A stretch of 21,295 nt of DNA, taken from contig CAMLQG010000057.1 of NCBI GenBank assembly GCA_946482075.1, positions 1 to 21,295 on the forward strand, read 5' to 3'. The notes beneath the pieces were generated by a model. It had not been told where the DNA came from, did no database searches, and worked only from the letters and a program-made list of their open reading frames with translations. This document shows, piece by piece, positions 1-7,873 of the stretch. The position numbers and the translations under genes were made by a program. The DNA comes from an uncultured Erythrobacteraceae bacterium. Lineage in GTDB: Bacteria; Pseudomonadota; Alphaproteobacteria; Sphingomonadales; Sphingomonadaceae. The first letter of the stretch is position 1, and each line of letters begins with the position of its first letter.

Positions 1-72
1 AGTCGCACCATGATTTAACCATATCGGTTCGTGTAGGAAAATGGTTTCTTGATTGGAGCCGCCGCCCTCGAT

Positions 73-154
73 CCGTGCGGGCTGAGCCTGTCGAAGTCGT
101 GCTCTTCCTTGTTTGAAAAGAAGAACGGTCCTTCGACAAGCTCAGGACGAACGG
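73..154. repeat. Palindromic repeat, family 1, copy A
   Basis: An imperfect inverted repeat of about 82 bp. The right arm carries TCGACAAGCTCAGGAC and the left arm carries its near-complement GCTGAGCCTGTCGAAG. The centre is A/T-richer (TTGTTTGAAAAGAAGAA). It lies just beyond the 3' end of the minus-strand DUF35 gene. Related copies are at 17127-17207 and 18482-18567. No transposase is nearby, so it looks like a REP/BIME-type element and not an insertion sequence. ORFs running through it on either strand give repeat-derived peptides and are not genes. Confidence 0.85.
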
Positions 155-168
155 TGCGTTTGGGGGGC

Positions 169-612
169 TTAATCAGCCAGCTTCCACTGCAGCAGCGTGA
201 ACGGGATCTTCGCGTCGTCATGGGGCTCGTAGACCCCCACCACATCCGCGCCGATCGGCACGTCCTGCATCGGATCGCCCAGCAGATTGCCGTACATGCG
301 GATATTGTCCGCCTCCGGGAATTCGACGAGAATCACCAGATAGGGCCCCTGTTCCGCCAGCGCGGGGTGGGGCGGGTGCCAGTTGCGTTCCCAGCTGTAG
401 ATCTTCGCCCTGGGAGCGATCTCCGTCCAGCCGAGGTCCATGCTGAGGCAGTGATGGCAGATCCATTCGGGCGACCACTGGTGCTTGCCGCAGCCATTGC
501 ATTTCTGGACCACCAGCCTGTTTTCGCGCAAGCCGTCCCAATAGGGCGCGTCGAGGCCGTCATTCTCCGCGACCGGAATGGGCGTGCCGGGCTTGAGATA
601 AGTCGTCGTCAC
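169..612 (-). CDS. Zn-ribbon/OB-fold protein (DUF35), partner of the adjacent thiolase
   Basis: A 147-residue protein with the DUF35 layout: an N-terminal rubredoxin-like zinc ribbon with Cys38, Cys41, Cys52 and Cys55 (CNGC and CHHC), then an OB-fold-like C-terminal half. DUF35 proteins bind acyl-CoA and form complexes with thiolase-like enzymes. In actinobacterial steroid side-chain breakdown, a DUF35 domain is needed by the Ltp2 aldolase. The GTG start at 612 overlaps the stop of the upstream thiolase gene (GTGA), which implies translational coupling and a stoichiometric complex. Longer reading upstream in this frame would run deep into the thiolase gene and is unlikely. The substrate cannot be told from sequence. 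Family confidence is high; pathway is unknown. Confidence 0.9.
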   Translation of the reverse strand: MTTTYLKPGTPIPVAENDGLDAPYWDGLRENRLVVQKCNGCGKHQWSPEWICHHCLSMDLGWTEIAPRAKIYSWERNWHPPHPALAEQGPYLVILVEFPEADNIRMYGNLLGDPMQDVPIGADVVGVYEPHDDAKIPFTLLQWKLAD

Positions 613-1775
613 AGGGTGTTCTCCGATCCGAAAATACAGGCGCTGATCGGGGCCACCATCGGCCCGCCGAGCATCGCGGCGACATTGGCGTCCGCCACCT
701 GGTTGACCGACTTGCCCTGAATCTGGCGCACCGCCTCGATCAGCAGGCCGAAGCCGTGCATGTAGCATTCGGCGAGATTGCCGCCGCTGGTGTTGATCGG
801 CAGCTTGCCGCCGACGATCAGGTTCTCCTTGGTGAAGAACTCGTTCGCTTCGTCCGGCTTGCAGAAGCCGAATTCGACCATGCCCATCACCACGCCGCCG
901 GTGAAGTTCTCGTAAGCCTGGACCACGTCGACATCCGAGGGCGAAACCTTCGCCATCTCGTAGAGACGGCGAGCGAGATGCTTGAAGTTGGACGAGCCGA
1001 AATCGGGCGTGTTGCCGGCCAGCGCCGAGGTGCGGTAGTCGATGCCGGTGCCGCCCGACAGCAGGTAGCAGGGCTTATTCGGCAAGTCCTTGGCGCGTTC
1101 GGCCGGAACCAGGATCATGGCGGCGGCGCCGTCATTCTCCATGCAGCAGTCGAACAGATGGAACGGCTCCGCGATCCAGCGCGAATTGTCGTATTTCTCT
1201 TCGTCCAGCGGCCGGCCGTTCATCACGGCCCGCGGATTGTTCTGCGCGTGGTGATAGGCGGCGAGCGAGACGGCGCGCATCGCCGACTGATTCACGCCGT
1301 GATCGTGCATGAACCGCATCATCTTGGGCGCGAACATCTGCGCCGGGCTCATCAGGCCCCAAGGCGCTTCGAATGCGCGCCAGCCGCTGACCGTTTCCAC
1401 CGGAAACAGGCCGAAGCGGCCGAATTGGCCCTGCGCCAGCGAACGCAGCACGACGACGCATTTGGCCATGCCCGCGTGGACTGCCGCCGCCGCATTGGCC
1501 ACCGCGCCGGCGCATCCGCCGCCGCCGCCTTCCCACTGCATCATCGAGACGCCGACATCTTCCAGCCCCAGTGCGGCCGCGAGCCGCGTCGAGGTCGAGC
1601 GGTCGTTGCTGTAGGAGGAGAACCCGTCGATCTCGCGCGGATCGATTCCGGCATTCTCGCACGCAGCGAGAATCGCCTTCAGCGCGAGCTTGAATTCCGG
1701 ATCGGGCGATTGGCCATGTTTGTAATATTGCGTTTCGCCGACACCGGCGACTGCGACCTTTCCACGCATTGTCAT
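609..1775 (-). CDS. SCP2-type thiolase family protein (acyl-CoA thiolase or retro-aldolase)
   Basis: A 388-residue protein of the thiolase-like lipid-transfer (SCP-x) group, probably cytoplasmic. It starts MTMRGKVAVAGVGE. Cys88 in a glycine-rich stretch (EGGGGGCAG) is at the position expected of the acyl-carrying cysteine. Near the C-terminus are the conserved NTSGGNLAE and HGFG segments (His340). VQAYENFT has Tyr288 where classical SCP2 thiolases tend to have His, so either true thiolysis or an Ltp2-like retro-aldol cleavage is possible. The start at 1775 is supported by GGGAGA five bases upstream. The open frame extends another 600 bases upstream but runs across the small membrane gene and the tRNA, so that part is spurious. 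It is the first gene of a two-gene operon with the DUF35 gene. Confidence 0.88.
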   Translation of the reverse strand: MTMRGKVAVAGVGETQYYKHGQSPDPEFKLALKAILAACENAGIDPREIDGFSSYSNDRSTSTRLAAALGLEDVGVSMMQWEGGGGGCAGAVANAAAAVHAGMAKCVVVLRSLAQGQFGRFGLFPVETVSGWRAFEAPWGLMSPAQMFAPKMMRFMHDHGVNQSAMRAVSLAAYHHAQNNPRAVMNGRPLDEEKYDNSRWIAEPFHLFDCCMENDGAAAMILVPAERAKDLPNKPCYLLSGGTGIDYRTSALAGNTPDFGSSNFKHLARRLYEMAKVSPSDVDVVQAYENFTGGVVMGMVEFGFCKPDEANEFFTKENLIVGGKLPINTSGGNLAECYMHGFGLLIEAVRQIQGKSVNQVADANVAAMLGGPMVAPISACIFGSENTL

Positions 1776-1857
1776 CAGATTCTCCCGTGGGCGGTTGTCT
1801 AGACCACCTCGCTTTCGCCGACCTTGGCGCAGGGAAGCCCGGCTGTAAATCCGCTTT

Positions 1858-1879
1858 GCAATTGAACATGCGCAATTGC
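1858..1879. promoter_or_regulatory. Inverted repeat, candidate operator between divergent genes
   Basis: GCAATTG (1858-1864) and CAATTGC (1873-1879) form a perfect 7-bp inverted repeat with an 8-bp spacer. It lies in the roughly 200-bp region between the thiolase operon (minus) and the small membrane protein gene (plus). The size and symmetry would suit a dimeric repressor such as a TetR-type protein, but no regulator gene is next to it. I did not find a convincing -35/-10 pair around it. Confidence 0.35.
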
Positions 1880-1976
1880 CGCGCGGGGCAAGCCTTGGTG
1901 AGTCGTAGCCTTTGCGGTTAGAGTGTCCGCATGGATATCGAGGCGGCGGCGGTCGCCGCACCAGGGGGTGACAGCC

Positions 1977-2291
1977 ATGTTCAGTGTCGTGTTTCTGGCG
2001 TTTTTGGGCCTGTTCATCGCCATCCAGGGTGGCCTCATTTTCGCGACCGCCTATGCCGGCCTGCGATTCACCGGCCGGTCCGGCACCCCGGCCAAGATCG
2101 CGGCGATGGTCCTCTCCGGTCTGGTATGGCTGGCGGTGGCGCTCGTCGCCTATGAACTGCTCGGCGGCAGCGGCGGGATCGTGGAAAGCTTCGGCGCGCT
2201 GCTCTTCTCGATAGGAACCGTGGCTCCAAGCGCGCTGCTCTATTTGATCGCATGGATCTTTTGGCCGGCGAACGAGGATTCGCTGGGCTGA
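1977..2291 (+). CDS. Small integral membrane protein of unknown function
   Basis: A 104-residue hydrophobic protein with three likely membrane segments: residues 2-26 (FSVVFLAFLGLF and on), about 37-58, and about 70-95 (ALLFSIGTVAPSALLYLIAW). The ATG at 1977 is preceded by AGGGGG about ten bases upstream. A GTG at 1968 and an ATG at 1923 are in frame, but the latter adds an Arg-rich stretch unlike the rest of the protein. I do not recognise a family. It diverges from the thiolase operon and ends about 40 bp before the 3' end of the oppositely oriented tRNA-Pro. Coding is supported by the coherent membrane topology and the ribosome binding site. Confidence 0.65.
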   Translation: MFSVVFLAFLGLFIAIQGGLIFATAYAGLRFTGRSGTPAKIAAMVLSGLVWLAVALVAYELLGGSGGIVESFGALLFSIGTVAPSALLYLIAWIFWPANEDSLG

Positions 2292-2333
2292 GCGCGCTCG
2301 CGGCGCGGAGAAAGGGGATCTTGAGAATTCCAC

Positions 2334-2410
2334 TGGTCGGGACGAGAGGATTCGAACCTCCGACCCCCACACCCCCAGTGTGATGCGCTACCAGGCTGCG
2401 CTACGTCCCG
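2334..2410 (-). tRNA. tRNA-Pro (anticodon GGG)
   Basis: A 77-nt cloverleaf on the minus strand. The acceptor strands CGGGACG and CGTCCCG pair perfectly. The D-arm is GTAGCGCAGCCTGGTAGCGC and the T-arm holds GGTTCGAATCC. The anticodon loop is CTGGGGG, giving anticodon GGG, which reads CCC and CCU proline codons. The CCA end is encoded (2336-2334). Discriminator base is A. Confidence 0.96.
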
Positions 2411-2424
2411 ACCGTGGAGGCGGG

Positions 2425-2453
2425 CCTATAGGCACAGCCGGGGCGCATGACAA
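2425..2453 (-). promoter_or_regulatory. Sigma-70-type promoter of tRNA-Pro
   Basis: On the minus strand TTGTCA (2453-2448) and TATAGG (2430-2425) are separated by exactly 17 bp. The -10 ends 14 bp before the mature tRNA 5' end at 2410. This is a good housekeeping promoter. Confidence 0.7.
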
Positions 2454-2604
2454 GCCGCCTCGATCAACCTTCGTCGTCCGCCCGCGCGTTGCCAGCGGGA
2501 ATCTTTGCTGCTAGTCGCGCAGCCGTCCTGCCGGGAGGGATGTTCCGGGCCGTGTCGCGCGGCCTTGCCTGCCCCGGCGCTATTCAGGAAAGCTCGCCAG
2601 TCTC

Positions 2605-2943
2605 ATGAGCGCGTCGATGATCAATCTCCTCTCCGCTGCCGCTGCTGGTGCCGATGCACCGCCAGCATGGCTCCAGTTCCTGCCGCTGGTCGGCATGGTC
2701 GTGATCTTCTGGTTCCTCATCATCCGCCCGCAAATGCGCCGGCAGAAGGAACACCAGGCCAGGATTTCCGAACTGAAGAAGGGCGATCAGGTGGTTACCG
2801 CCGGTGGCCTCGTCGGCAAGGTCGTCCGCGTGGACGAGACCTATGCCGAGCTGGAGCTGGGCCAGGGCGTCAAGGTCAAGGCCGTGAAGAATACGATCAG
2901 CCAAGTGCTGGCGCCCGGCGCGGTGCCGGCTGCGAATGATTGA
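2605..2943 (+). CDS. yajC: Preprotein translocase accessory subunit YajC
   Basis: A 112-residue, single-span inner membrane protein. One membrane helix (about residues 22-43, WLQFLPLVGMVVIFWFLI) is followed by the family signature IIRPQMRRQKEHQ and the small cytoplasmic domain (LKKGDQVVTAGGLVGKV). YajC associates with SecD-SecF and the SecYEG channel. The ATG at 2605 has AGGAAAG about twelve bases upstream; a second in-frame ATG at 2617 is less well placed. It heads the yajC-secD-secF operon, and its stop codon lies 11 bases before the secD ATG, the usual tight arrangement. Confidence 0.96.
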   Translation: MSASMINLLSAAAAGADAPPAWLQFLPLVGMVVIFWFLIIRPQMRRQKEHQARISELKKGDQVVTAGGLVGKVVRVDETYAELELGQGVKVKAVKNTISQVLAPGAVPAAND

Positions 2944-2954
2944 CGGCGGCCGCC

Positions 2955-4559
2955 ATGCTTGAGTTTCCCGGCTGGAAGCGGGCCTGGTACTGGTTCATCA
3001 GCCTCTTCGCGGCGCTGGCGGCGATCCCTTCGCTGATCGGCGGCGACATCCCGCTGCCGTCTTTCGTTCCCCAGCCGCATGTCAATATGGGTCTCGATCT
3101 CGCCGGCGGCAGTCATATCCTGCTCGAAGCGAATACCGCGCAGGTGGCGCGGCAGCGGCTCGAGACGATGGAGGAATCCGTGCGGGCTCGCCTCAAGGAC
3201 GCCAGCCCCCGCATCCGCATCAGCGAGATTTCCAGCAAGGGCGGCAACCTGTCTTTCCTGCTCGACGATCCGGGTCAGGTTGACGCAGCGCGCGAACAAC
3301 TGCTGCCGTTGACGACCGGTGCGGGCCTGACCGGCCAGCGCGACTGGGATATCAAGGTGGTGGACGGCAGCCGCTTCGTTCTCACGCCGACCCAGGCGGG
3401 CCTGGACCAGGCGGTCAGCCAGGCGATGGACACGGCGACCGAAGTGGTCCGCAAGCGTATCGACGCGCTCGGCACGCGCGAACCGACGATCATCCGCCAG
3501 GGTGCGCGCCGCATCGTGGTACAGGTGCCGGGCCTGCAGGACCCCAAGCAGCTCAAGGATCTGCTCGGCCAGACAGCCAAGCTCGAATTCAAGCTGGTGG
3601 ATACTACCGCCGCGCCGGCCGATCTGGCGCAGGGCATCGCGCCTCCGGGCAGCGAGATCGTCTATTACGCCGAAGGTTCGCGCGAAGCCGCCGGCGGCCC
3701 GATTGCGGTGAAGCGCCTTGGCGGCATCAAGGGCGACCAGCTGACCAATGCCCAGCAGGGCTTCGACCAGCGTAACAATTCGGCCGTGGTGAACATCCAG
3801 TTCGACCAGCAGGGCGGCGCCAAGTTCGCCCGGCTGACGAGCGAGAACGTGAACAAGCCCTTCGCGATCATTCTCGACGGCAAGGTGCTTTCCGCCCCCA
3901 ATATCAATGAACCGATCCTGGGCGGAAGCGCGCAGATCTCGGGCAATTTCACCGTCGACACGGCCAACCAGCTGGCGATCTCGCTGCGGTCGGGCGCGCT
4001 GCCGGTCGATCTGAAAGTGGTCGAGGAACGCACGGTCGGTCCGGATCTCGGTGCGGATTCGATCCGCAAGGGCCTTATCGCGATGCTGGTCGGCTCTACC
4101 GCCGTGCTCGTGCTGATGGCGGTCACTTATGGCCGCTTCGGGCTTTATGCCGATCTCGCGCTGGTGCTGAACGTGTTGATGCTGCTGGGCGTCATGGCAA
4201 TCGCGAACACCACGCTGACGCTGCCGGGCATCGCCGGTTTCGTCCTGACGATCGGCGCCTCGGTGGACGCCAACGTGCTCATCAATGAACGAATACGCGA
4301 AGAACGAAAGCGCGGGCGGCGCGTGTTCGCCGCGGTGGAAGCCGGCTATCGCGAAGCGAGCCGCGCGATCTTCGACGCCAACATCACCAATGTGATCGCG
4401 GCGGTCCTGTTGTTCATGTTCGGCTCCGGTCCGGTGCGCGGTTTCGCGGTCGTGCTGATGATCGGTATCGTGACCTCCGTCTTCACCGCGGTCACCATGA
4501 CCCGCATGTGGGTCGCCGGGTATCTGCGCAAGACGCGCCCGAACGACATCAATATTTGA
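2955..4559 (+). CDS. secD: Protein translocase subunit SecD
   Basis: A 534-residue inner membrane protein that works with SecF to use the proton gradient in late protein export. A membrane helix at about residues 11-29 is followed by the SecD motif (NMGLDLAGGSHILLE, about 44-58), the large periplasmic P1 and head domains, and five C-terminal helices from about residue 365. The proton-pathway segment SVDANVLINERIREE is intact. Length is normal for alphaproteobacteria. ATG 2955 gives the usual MLEFPGWKR-like N-terminus; a TTG at 2940, overlapping the yajC stop, is an alternative start adding five residues. Ribosome binding is weak, so translation may be coupled to yajC. Confidence 0.96.
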   Translation: MLEFPGWKRAWYWFISLFAALAAIPSLIGGDIPLPSFVPQPHVNMGLDLAGGSHILLEANTAQVARQRLETMEESVRARLKDASPRIRISEISSKGGNLSFLLDDPGQVDAAREQLLPLTTGAGLTGQRDWDIKVVDGSRFVLTPTQAGLDQAVSQAMDTATEVVRKRIDALGTREPTIIRQGARRIVVQVPGLQDPKQLKDLLGQTAKLEFKLVDTTAAPADLAQGIAPPGSEIVYYAEGSREAAGGPIAVKRLGGIKGDQLTNAQQGFDQRNNSAVVNIQFDQQGGAKFARLTSENVNKPFAIILDGKVLSAPNINEPILGGSAQISGNFTVDTANQLAISLRSGALPVDLKVVEERTVGPDLGADSIRKGLIAMLVGSTAVLVLMAVTYGRFGLYADLALVLNVLMLLGVMAIANTTLTLPGIAGFVLTIGASVDANVLINERIREERKRGRRVFAAVEAGYREASRAIFDANITNVIAAVLLFMFGSGPVRGFAVVLMIGIVTSVFTAVTMTRMWVAGYLRKTRPNDINI

Positions 4560-4572
4560 GGAAGCGCGCGCG

Positions 4573-5541
4573 ATGAGACTGCTCAAGCTCGTTCCCGACG
4601 ACACCAACGTCAACTTCCTGAAGCTTCGTGTCCCGTTTTATGCGGTCAGCACGCTGCTGATCGTGCTGAGCTGGGCGCTGGTCTTCACCAAGGGCCTCAA
4701 TCTGGGCGTCGATTTCGTCGGCGGGCAGATGATTCGCGTGACGTTCGAGAAGAGCGCGGAAGCGCCGGTGGCCGAACTGCGCGAGAACGTCGCCAGGCTC
4801 GGCTATGGCGAGCCGGTGATCCAGCGCTTCGGCAAGCCCAACGAAATCTCGATCCGCCTGCGCCTGCCCGAAAAGGCGGAAAGCGATCCCGCCCTGTCCG
4901 ACAAGATGACCCAGGACGTGGTCGCCGCCGTGCGTGAAGGCCATCCCGATGCGCGGGTGGACGGCGTGGATTCGGTGTCGGGCAAGGTCTCCGGCGAGCT
5001 GTTCACCACGGCCGCCTATGCGCTGATCGCGGCGATGATCGCGATCTCGATCTATATCTGGGTGCGTTTCGAATGGCAGTTCGGCGTCGGCGCGCTTTAC
5101 GCGCTCGTCCATGACGTATCGCTGACGATGGGCATGTTCTCGCTGTTCCAGATGGAGTTCGACCTGAACATCGTCGCCGCGATCCTGACCATCATCGGCT
5201 ATTCGCTGAACGACACGATCGTGATCTATGACCGCATCCGCGAGAATCTGAAGAAATATCGCAAGATGCCGGTGGTCGAACTGCTCAACCTCTCGGTGAA
5301 CGAGACGCTCGCCCGCACGGTGATGACCTCGCTGACGCTGCTGACCGTGCTGGTCGCGCTGCTGGTGCTTGGCCCGGATAGCCTGTTCGGCTTCACCGCG
5401 GCGATCACGCTCGGGATCTTCGTCGGTACCTACAGCTCGATCTACATGGCGGCGCCGGTGCTGATCTGGCTGGGCGTCACCCAGACCAGCTTCGTGCCGA
5501 CCGAAGGCGCGACCGACAGGCCCGCTGCCGGCGAGGCCTGA
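4573..5541 (+). CDS. secF: Protein translocase subunit SecF
   Basis: A 322-residue inner membrane protein and partner of SecD. The first membrane helix is about residues 20-38, followed by the SecF signature LGVDFVGGQMI (44-54), a short periplasmic domain, and five C-terminal helices from about residue 146. The conserved acidic residues of the transmembrane region are present: Asp181 in ALVHDV and Asp214 in SLNDTIVIYDRIREN. It starts 13 bases after the secD stop with GAGGAAG upstream. The tail (GATDRPAAGEA) is short and disordered. It ends four bases before the 3' end of the oppositely oriented glycosyltransferase gene. Confidence 0.96.
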   Translation: MRLLKLVPDDTNVNFLKLRVPFYAVSTLLIVLSWALVFTKGLNLGVDFVGGQMIRVTFEKSAEAPVAELRENVARLGYGEPVIQRFGKPNEISIRLRLPEKAESDPALSDKMTQDVVAAVREGHPDARVDGVDSVSGKVSGELFTTAAYALIAAMIAISIYIWVRFEWQFGVGALYALVHDVSLTMGMFSLFQMEFDLNIVAAILTIIGYSLNDTIVIYDRIRENLKKYRKMPVVELLNLSVNETLARTVMTSLTLLTVLVALLVLGPDSLFGFTAAITLGIFVGTYSSIYMAAPVLIWLGVTQTSFVPTEGATDRPAAGEA

Positions 5542-5545
5542 GGGT

Positions 5546-6730
5546 TCAGGCCCCGCTCGCCAGCATCGCTTCGTAATGGGCGGCCAGTGCCGCGGCGTTC
5601 TCTTCCCAGCTGAAGCCTGAAACCGCGGCCGCGACCGCTTCGGGCGCGGGTGGAGCGGCCAGGATCTCCTGCACGCCCCGCGCGACCGCCGCCGGGTCCC
5701 GCGCGACGATCCGCCCCGCTTCCGGCCGCGTCATCAATTCGCGCGCGCCGCCGGCATCCGTGACCACCAGCGGCGTGCCGCAGGCGAGCGCTTCCACCCA
5801 GGCGTTGGCGAGGCCCTCGCTGAGCGACGGCGATACCAGCGCGTCGCCGGCGGCCAGCAGGAGCGGCAAGGTCTCGTGATCGACCGGGCCGACGAAACGC
5901 ACCCGCTCCGCCAGGCCCAGCGATCGGGCAAGATCGCGCAGTTCCCCTTCATCCGGTCCGGCGCCGACCAGGCCGAGAATCGCCTGGGGGATGTCCGCCA
6001 GCGCGCGGATGGCGATCGCTTGGCCCTTGCGCGGGATCAGCGCTCCTACGGTGAGCAGCAGCGGCCCTGGGGACAGGCCCAGCATCTGCGCCACGGCCGA
6101 GCGGGCGGCTGCGCGGTCCCGCAGGCGGAAGCGGGCGCGGTCGAGGCCGGTATAGTGCAGCGTGATCTTGTCGCGCGGCATCTCCAGCGCCGCCATGTCC
6201 GCAGCCAATGCGCGCGACACGGCGAGGAGCCCCGCGGCGTCCCGCGCGGCGGCGAGCATCTGCCGGCGGGGGAAGGGCCGTGCGCCCCAATAGGCGATGT
6301 CGGCCCCGCGCGCCTTGATCGAGAACGGCAGGCCGAGTGCATCGGCGATGCGCTGCGCGGCAGGACCGTCGGGATAGAAGAACTGCGCATCCACCAGGTC
6401 GAACGGCTTCTCCGCATGGAGACGGCGCGCGAGCGGGAGGATCGCGCGGGCGATCAGCGCCGGATTGAACGCGCCCGAAAGCCCGGGAATGAGCGGGAAG
6501 GTCGGGCGGTGGACCCGCATGCCGCCTTCCACGCCGTCCCGCGCCGCCCGGGCGAGCGCGCGATAACGGCCGCAGCGGATCGGCGGCAGGCCGATCGGGT
6601 TGATCAGCGTCACGTCCCAATCGCCCCGTGCCGCCAGCGCTTCCAGCGACCGCGCGACGAACGTGCCGAAGCGAGGGGTATGGGAATTGGGATAAAGCGT
6701 TGATATTGCAAGGATACGGTGCCCACTCAC
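5546..6730 (-). CDS. Glycosyltransferase family 4 protein
   Basis: A 394-residue GT-B fold enzyme, no signal peptide or membrane helix, so cytosolic or peripheral. The N-terminal half carries the acceptor-side pattern (STLYPNSHTPRFGTFVARSLEAL). The C-terminal half has the retaining GT4 signature: SEGLANAWVEALACGTPLVVTDAGG, with the EX7E pair Glu305 and Glu313 that contact the nucleotide-sugar donor. Sugar and acceptor are unknown; exopolysaccharide or glycolipid synthesis is the usual setting. The GTG at 6730 overlaps the stop of the upstream regulator gene (GTGA). A longer in-frame start at 6766 would run into that gene and is less likely. Being coupled to an XRE-type regulator is the unusual part. 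Confidence 0.88.
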   Translation of the reverse strand: MSGHRILAISTLYPNSHTPRFGTFVARSLEALAARGDWDVTLINPIGLPPIRCGRYRALARAARDGVEGGMRVHRPTFPLIPGLSGAFNPALIARAILPLARRLHAEKPFDLVDAQFFYPDGPAAQRIADALGLPFSIKARGADIAYWGARPFPRRQMLAAARDAAGLLAVSRALAADMAALEMPRDKITLHYTGLDRARFRLRDRAAARSAVAQMLGLSPGPLLLTVGALIPRKGQAIAIRALADIPQAILGLVGAGPDEGELRDLARSLGLAERVRFVGPVDHETLPLLLAAGDALVSPSLSEGLANAWVEALACGTPLVVTDAGGARELMTRPEAGRIVARDPAAVARGVQEILAAPPAPEAVAAAVSGFSWEENAAALAAHYEAMLASGA

Positions 6731-7299
6731 AGGCGGCGCACCAGCATCTCGGCCACGGCGATCCATTGCGGATCATCCACTACTACCTGTTTCTGTCCGA
6801 TGCCCGGCGGCAGCAGGCCGACGAGCTTCTCGCGCCGGTCGATCAGTCGCCCGAAAGCGAACCGCCCGCCCTTGCGCGGCACCAGCACGTCGCGGTTGAT
6901 CGCCTTGCCGGCCTCTTCCGGCTCGATCTGCCGCAGCCACAGCTGGTCACCGGGGCGATATTCGCCGGCGCTCGTCTCGATCGCGATCACCATCAGCGGG
7001 GCGGTGGTATCGAGATGGGTGGGCAGGATCGCGTCGCGCGGCTTGGCGAGCGGTTCAGCGCCGGTCTCGGTCAGCTTCGCCACCAGCCTGGGGCTTTCGG
7101 CTTCTTCGCCGCGGACCAGCATCTCGGGATCGACCTGGAGGGCCGCCGCGATGCGGTTCATCCAGACCAGCGACAGGTTCCGCATGCCGGTTTCCAGCCG
7201 CCCGATCGTCTGCGCAGTGGTCGGCGGATCGCAGGCGGCCGCGACATCGGCCAGGGTCCAGCCCTTCTCCTTGCGAATATCACGGATCCGGTTGATCAA
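6727..7299 (-). CDS. XRE/Cro-type transcriptional regulator with a C-terminal S24-like domain
   Basis: A 190-residue protein. Residues 1-65 form a Cro/CI-type helix-turn-helix (INRIRDIRKEKGWTLADVA ... TIGRLETGMRNLS). Residues about 95-185 look like the beta-rich LexA/S24 fold (GEYRPGDQLWL, VLVPRKGGRFAFGRL), but the SMxP serine motif is not visible, so self-cleavage is unlikely and the domain may serve for dimerisation or ligand sensing. The start is TTG at 7299, chosen because GGAGAG lies a few bases upstream and no in-frame ATG is nearer. It is translationally coupled to the GT4 gene. Palindromes at 7315-7327 and 7344-7356, just upstream, are candidate autoregulatory sites. Confidence 0.85.
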   Translation of the reverse strand: MINRIRDIRKEKGWTLADVAAACDPPTTAQTIGRLETGMRNLSLVWMNRIAAALQVDPEMLVRGEEAESPRLVAKLTETGAEPLAKPRDAILPTHLDTTAPLMVIAIETSAGEYRPGDQLWLRQIEPEEAGKAINRDVLVPRKGGRFAFGRLIDRREKLVGLLPPGIGQKQVVVDDPQWIAVAEMLVRRL

Positions 7300-7314
7300 G
7301 TTCTCTCTCCATGT

Positions 7315-7356
7315 AACCGAATTGGTTTTTTATCTTTCCTACAATAACCAGGTTAT
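7315..7356. promoter_or_regulatory. Candidate operator region of the XRE regulator
   Basis: In the 95-bp A/T-rich gap between the regulator (minus) and the DUF6456 gene (plus) there is a perfect palindrome, ATAACC-A-GGTTAT (7344-7356), and a second site sharing the same half-sites at wider spacing, AACC-GAATT-GGTT (7315-7327). Paired sites of this kind beside a Cro-type gene suggest autorepression and joint control of both directions. No strong -35/-10 pair could be assigned. Confidence 0.5.
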
Positions 7357-7394
7357 GACAAGTGCGATTCTCGGTTTTGCACAAGGAGATCGGG

Positions 7395-7868
7395 ATGCAT
7401 CGCCTATTCGTTGAAAGGGAGCTCACCAGCGAAGGTCCGCGAAGGAAAGGAAGATCGCCCGGCAAGCGGAGCGTGACCGTCAATCCGGCGGAGTCGCCGC
7501 TGAGCTGGCTGCATGCGCGCGGCCATCTGGAAGACCGCCTGTTTGCGGCCGGGGAATGCCTGCGCGCGGATTACGAACGCGCGCAGCTTGCCCCGTCCGT
7601 CACGATGCGGTGGGAGCCCGTCAGGCCAGGCCGGAACCAGGGGCCGGGCCGGCTCGGTCCGACCGAGCGCCAGATGGCCGCGCGCGAGCGGTTCCACCGC
7701 GCGATCGATGCAGCGGGCAAGGGGCTGGAAGATATTCTCTGGCGCGTGGTGTGTGCCGGCGAGGGATTGCCCGAAGTCGAACGTGCCCTCGAGTGGCCGG
7801 CGCGTAGCGGCAAGCTGGTGCTCAGAATCGCGCTGGATCGCGTGGCGGAGTTCTACCGGATCGCCTGA
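7395..7868 (+). CDS. DUF6456 domain-containing protein
   Basis: A 157-residue, mainly helical protein. A basic N-terminal tail (RRKGRSPGKRS) precedes the domain core: SPLSWLHARG, then LFAAGECLRADYERAQLAPSVTMRWEP, then an Arg- and Glu-rich helical half ending VLRIALDRVAEFYRIA. This matches my memory of the alphaproteobacterial DUF6456 family, whose function is unknown. ATG 7395 has AAGGAG at 7384-7388 with ideal spacing, so the in-frame ATG at 7362 is rejected. It diverges from the XRE regulator and probably shares its control region. It converges on the ABC-F gene, with a palindromic repeat between them. Confidence 0.8.
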   Translation: MHRLFVERELTSEGPRRKGRSPGKRSVTVNPAESPLSWLHARGHLEDRLFAAGECLRADYERAQLAPSVTMRWEPVRPGRNQGPGRLGPTERQMAARERFHRAIDAAGKGLEDILWRVVCAGEGLPEVERALEWPARSGKLVLRIALDRVAEFYRIA

Positions 7869-7873
7869 TTTGC

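Noticed and set aside
49..720. 223-codon plus-strand frame over the DUF35 and thiolase genes
   Set aside because: Begins in the family 1 repeat and is otherwise antisense to well-supported genes.
2841..4613. 590-codon open frame opposite secD
   Set aside because: Shadow frame caused by GC-rich codon use; secD on the plus strand has full family motifs over the same bases.
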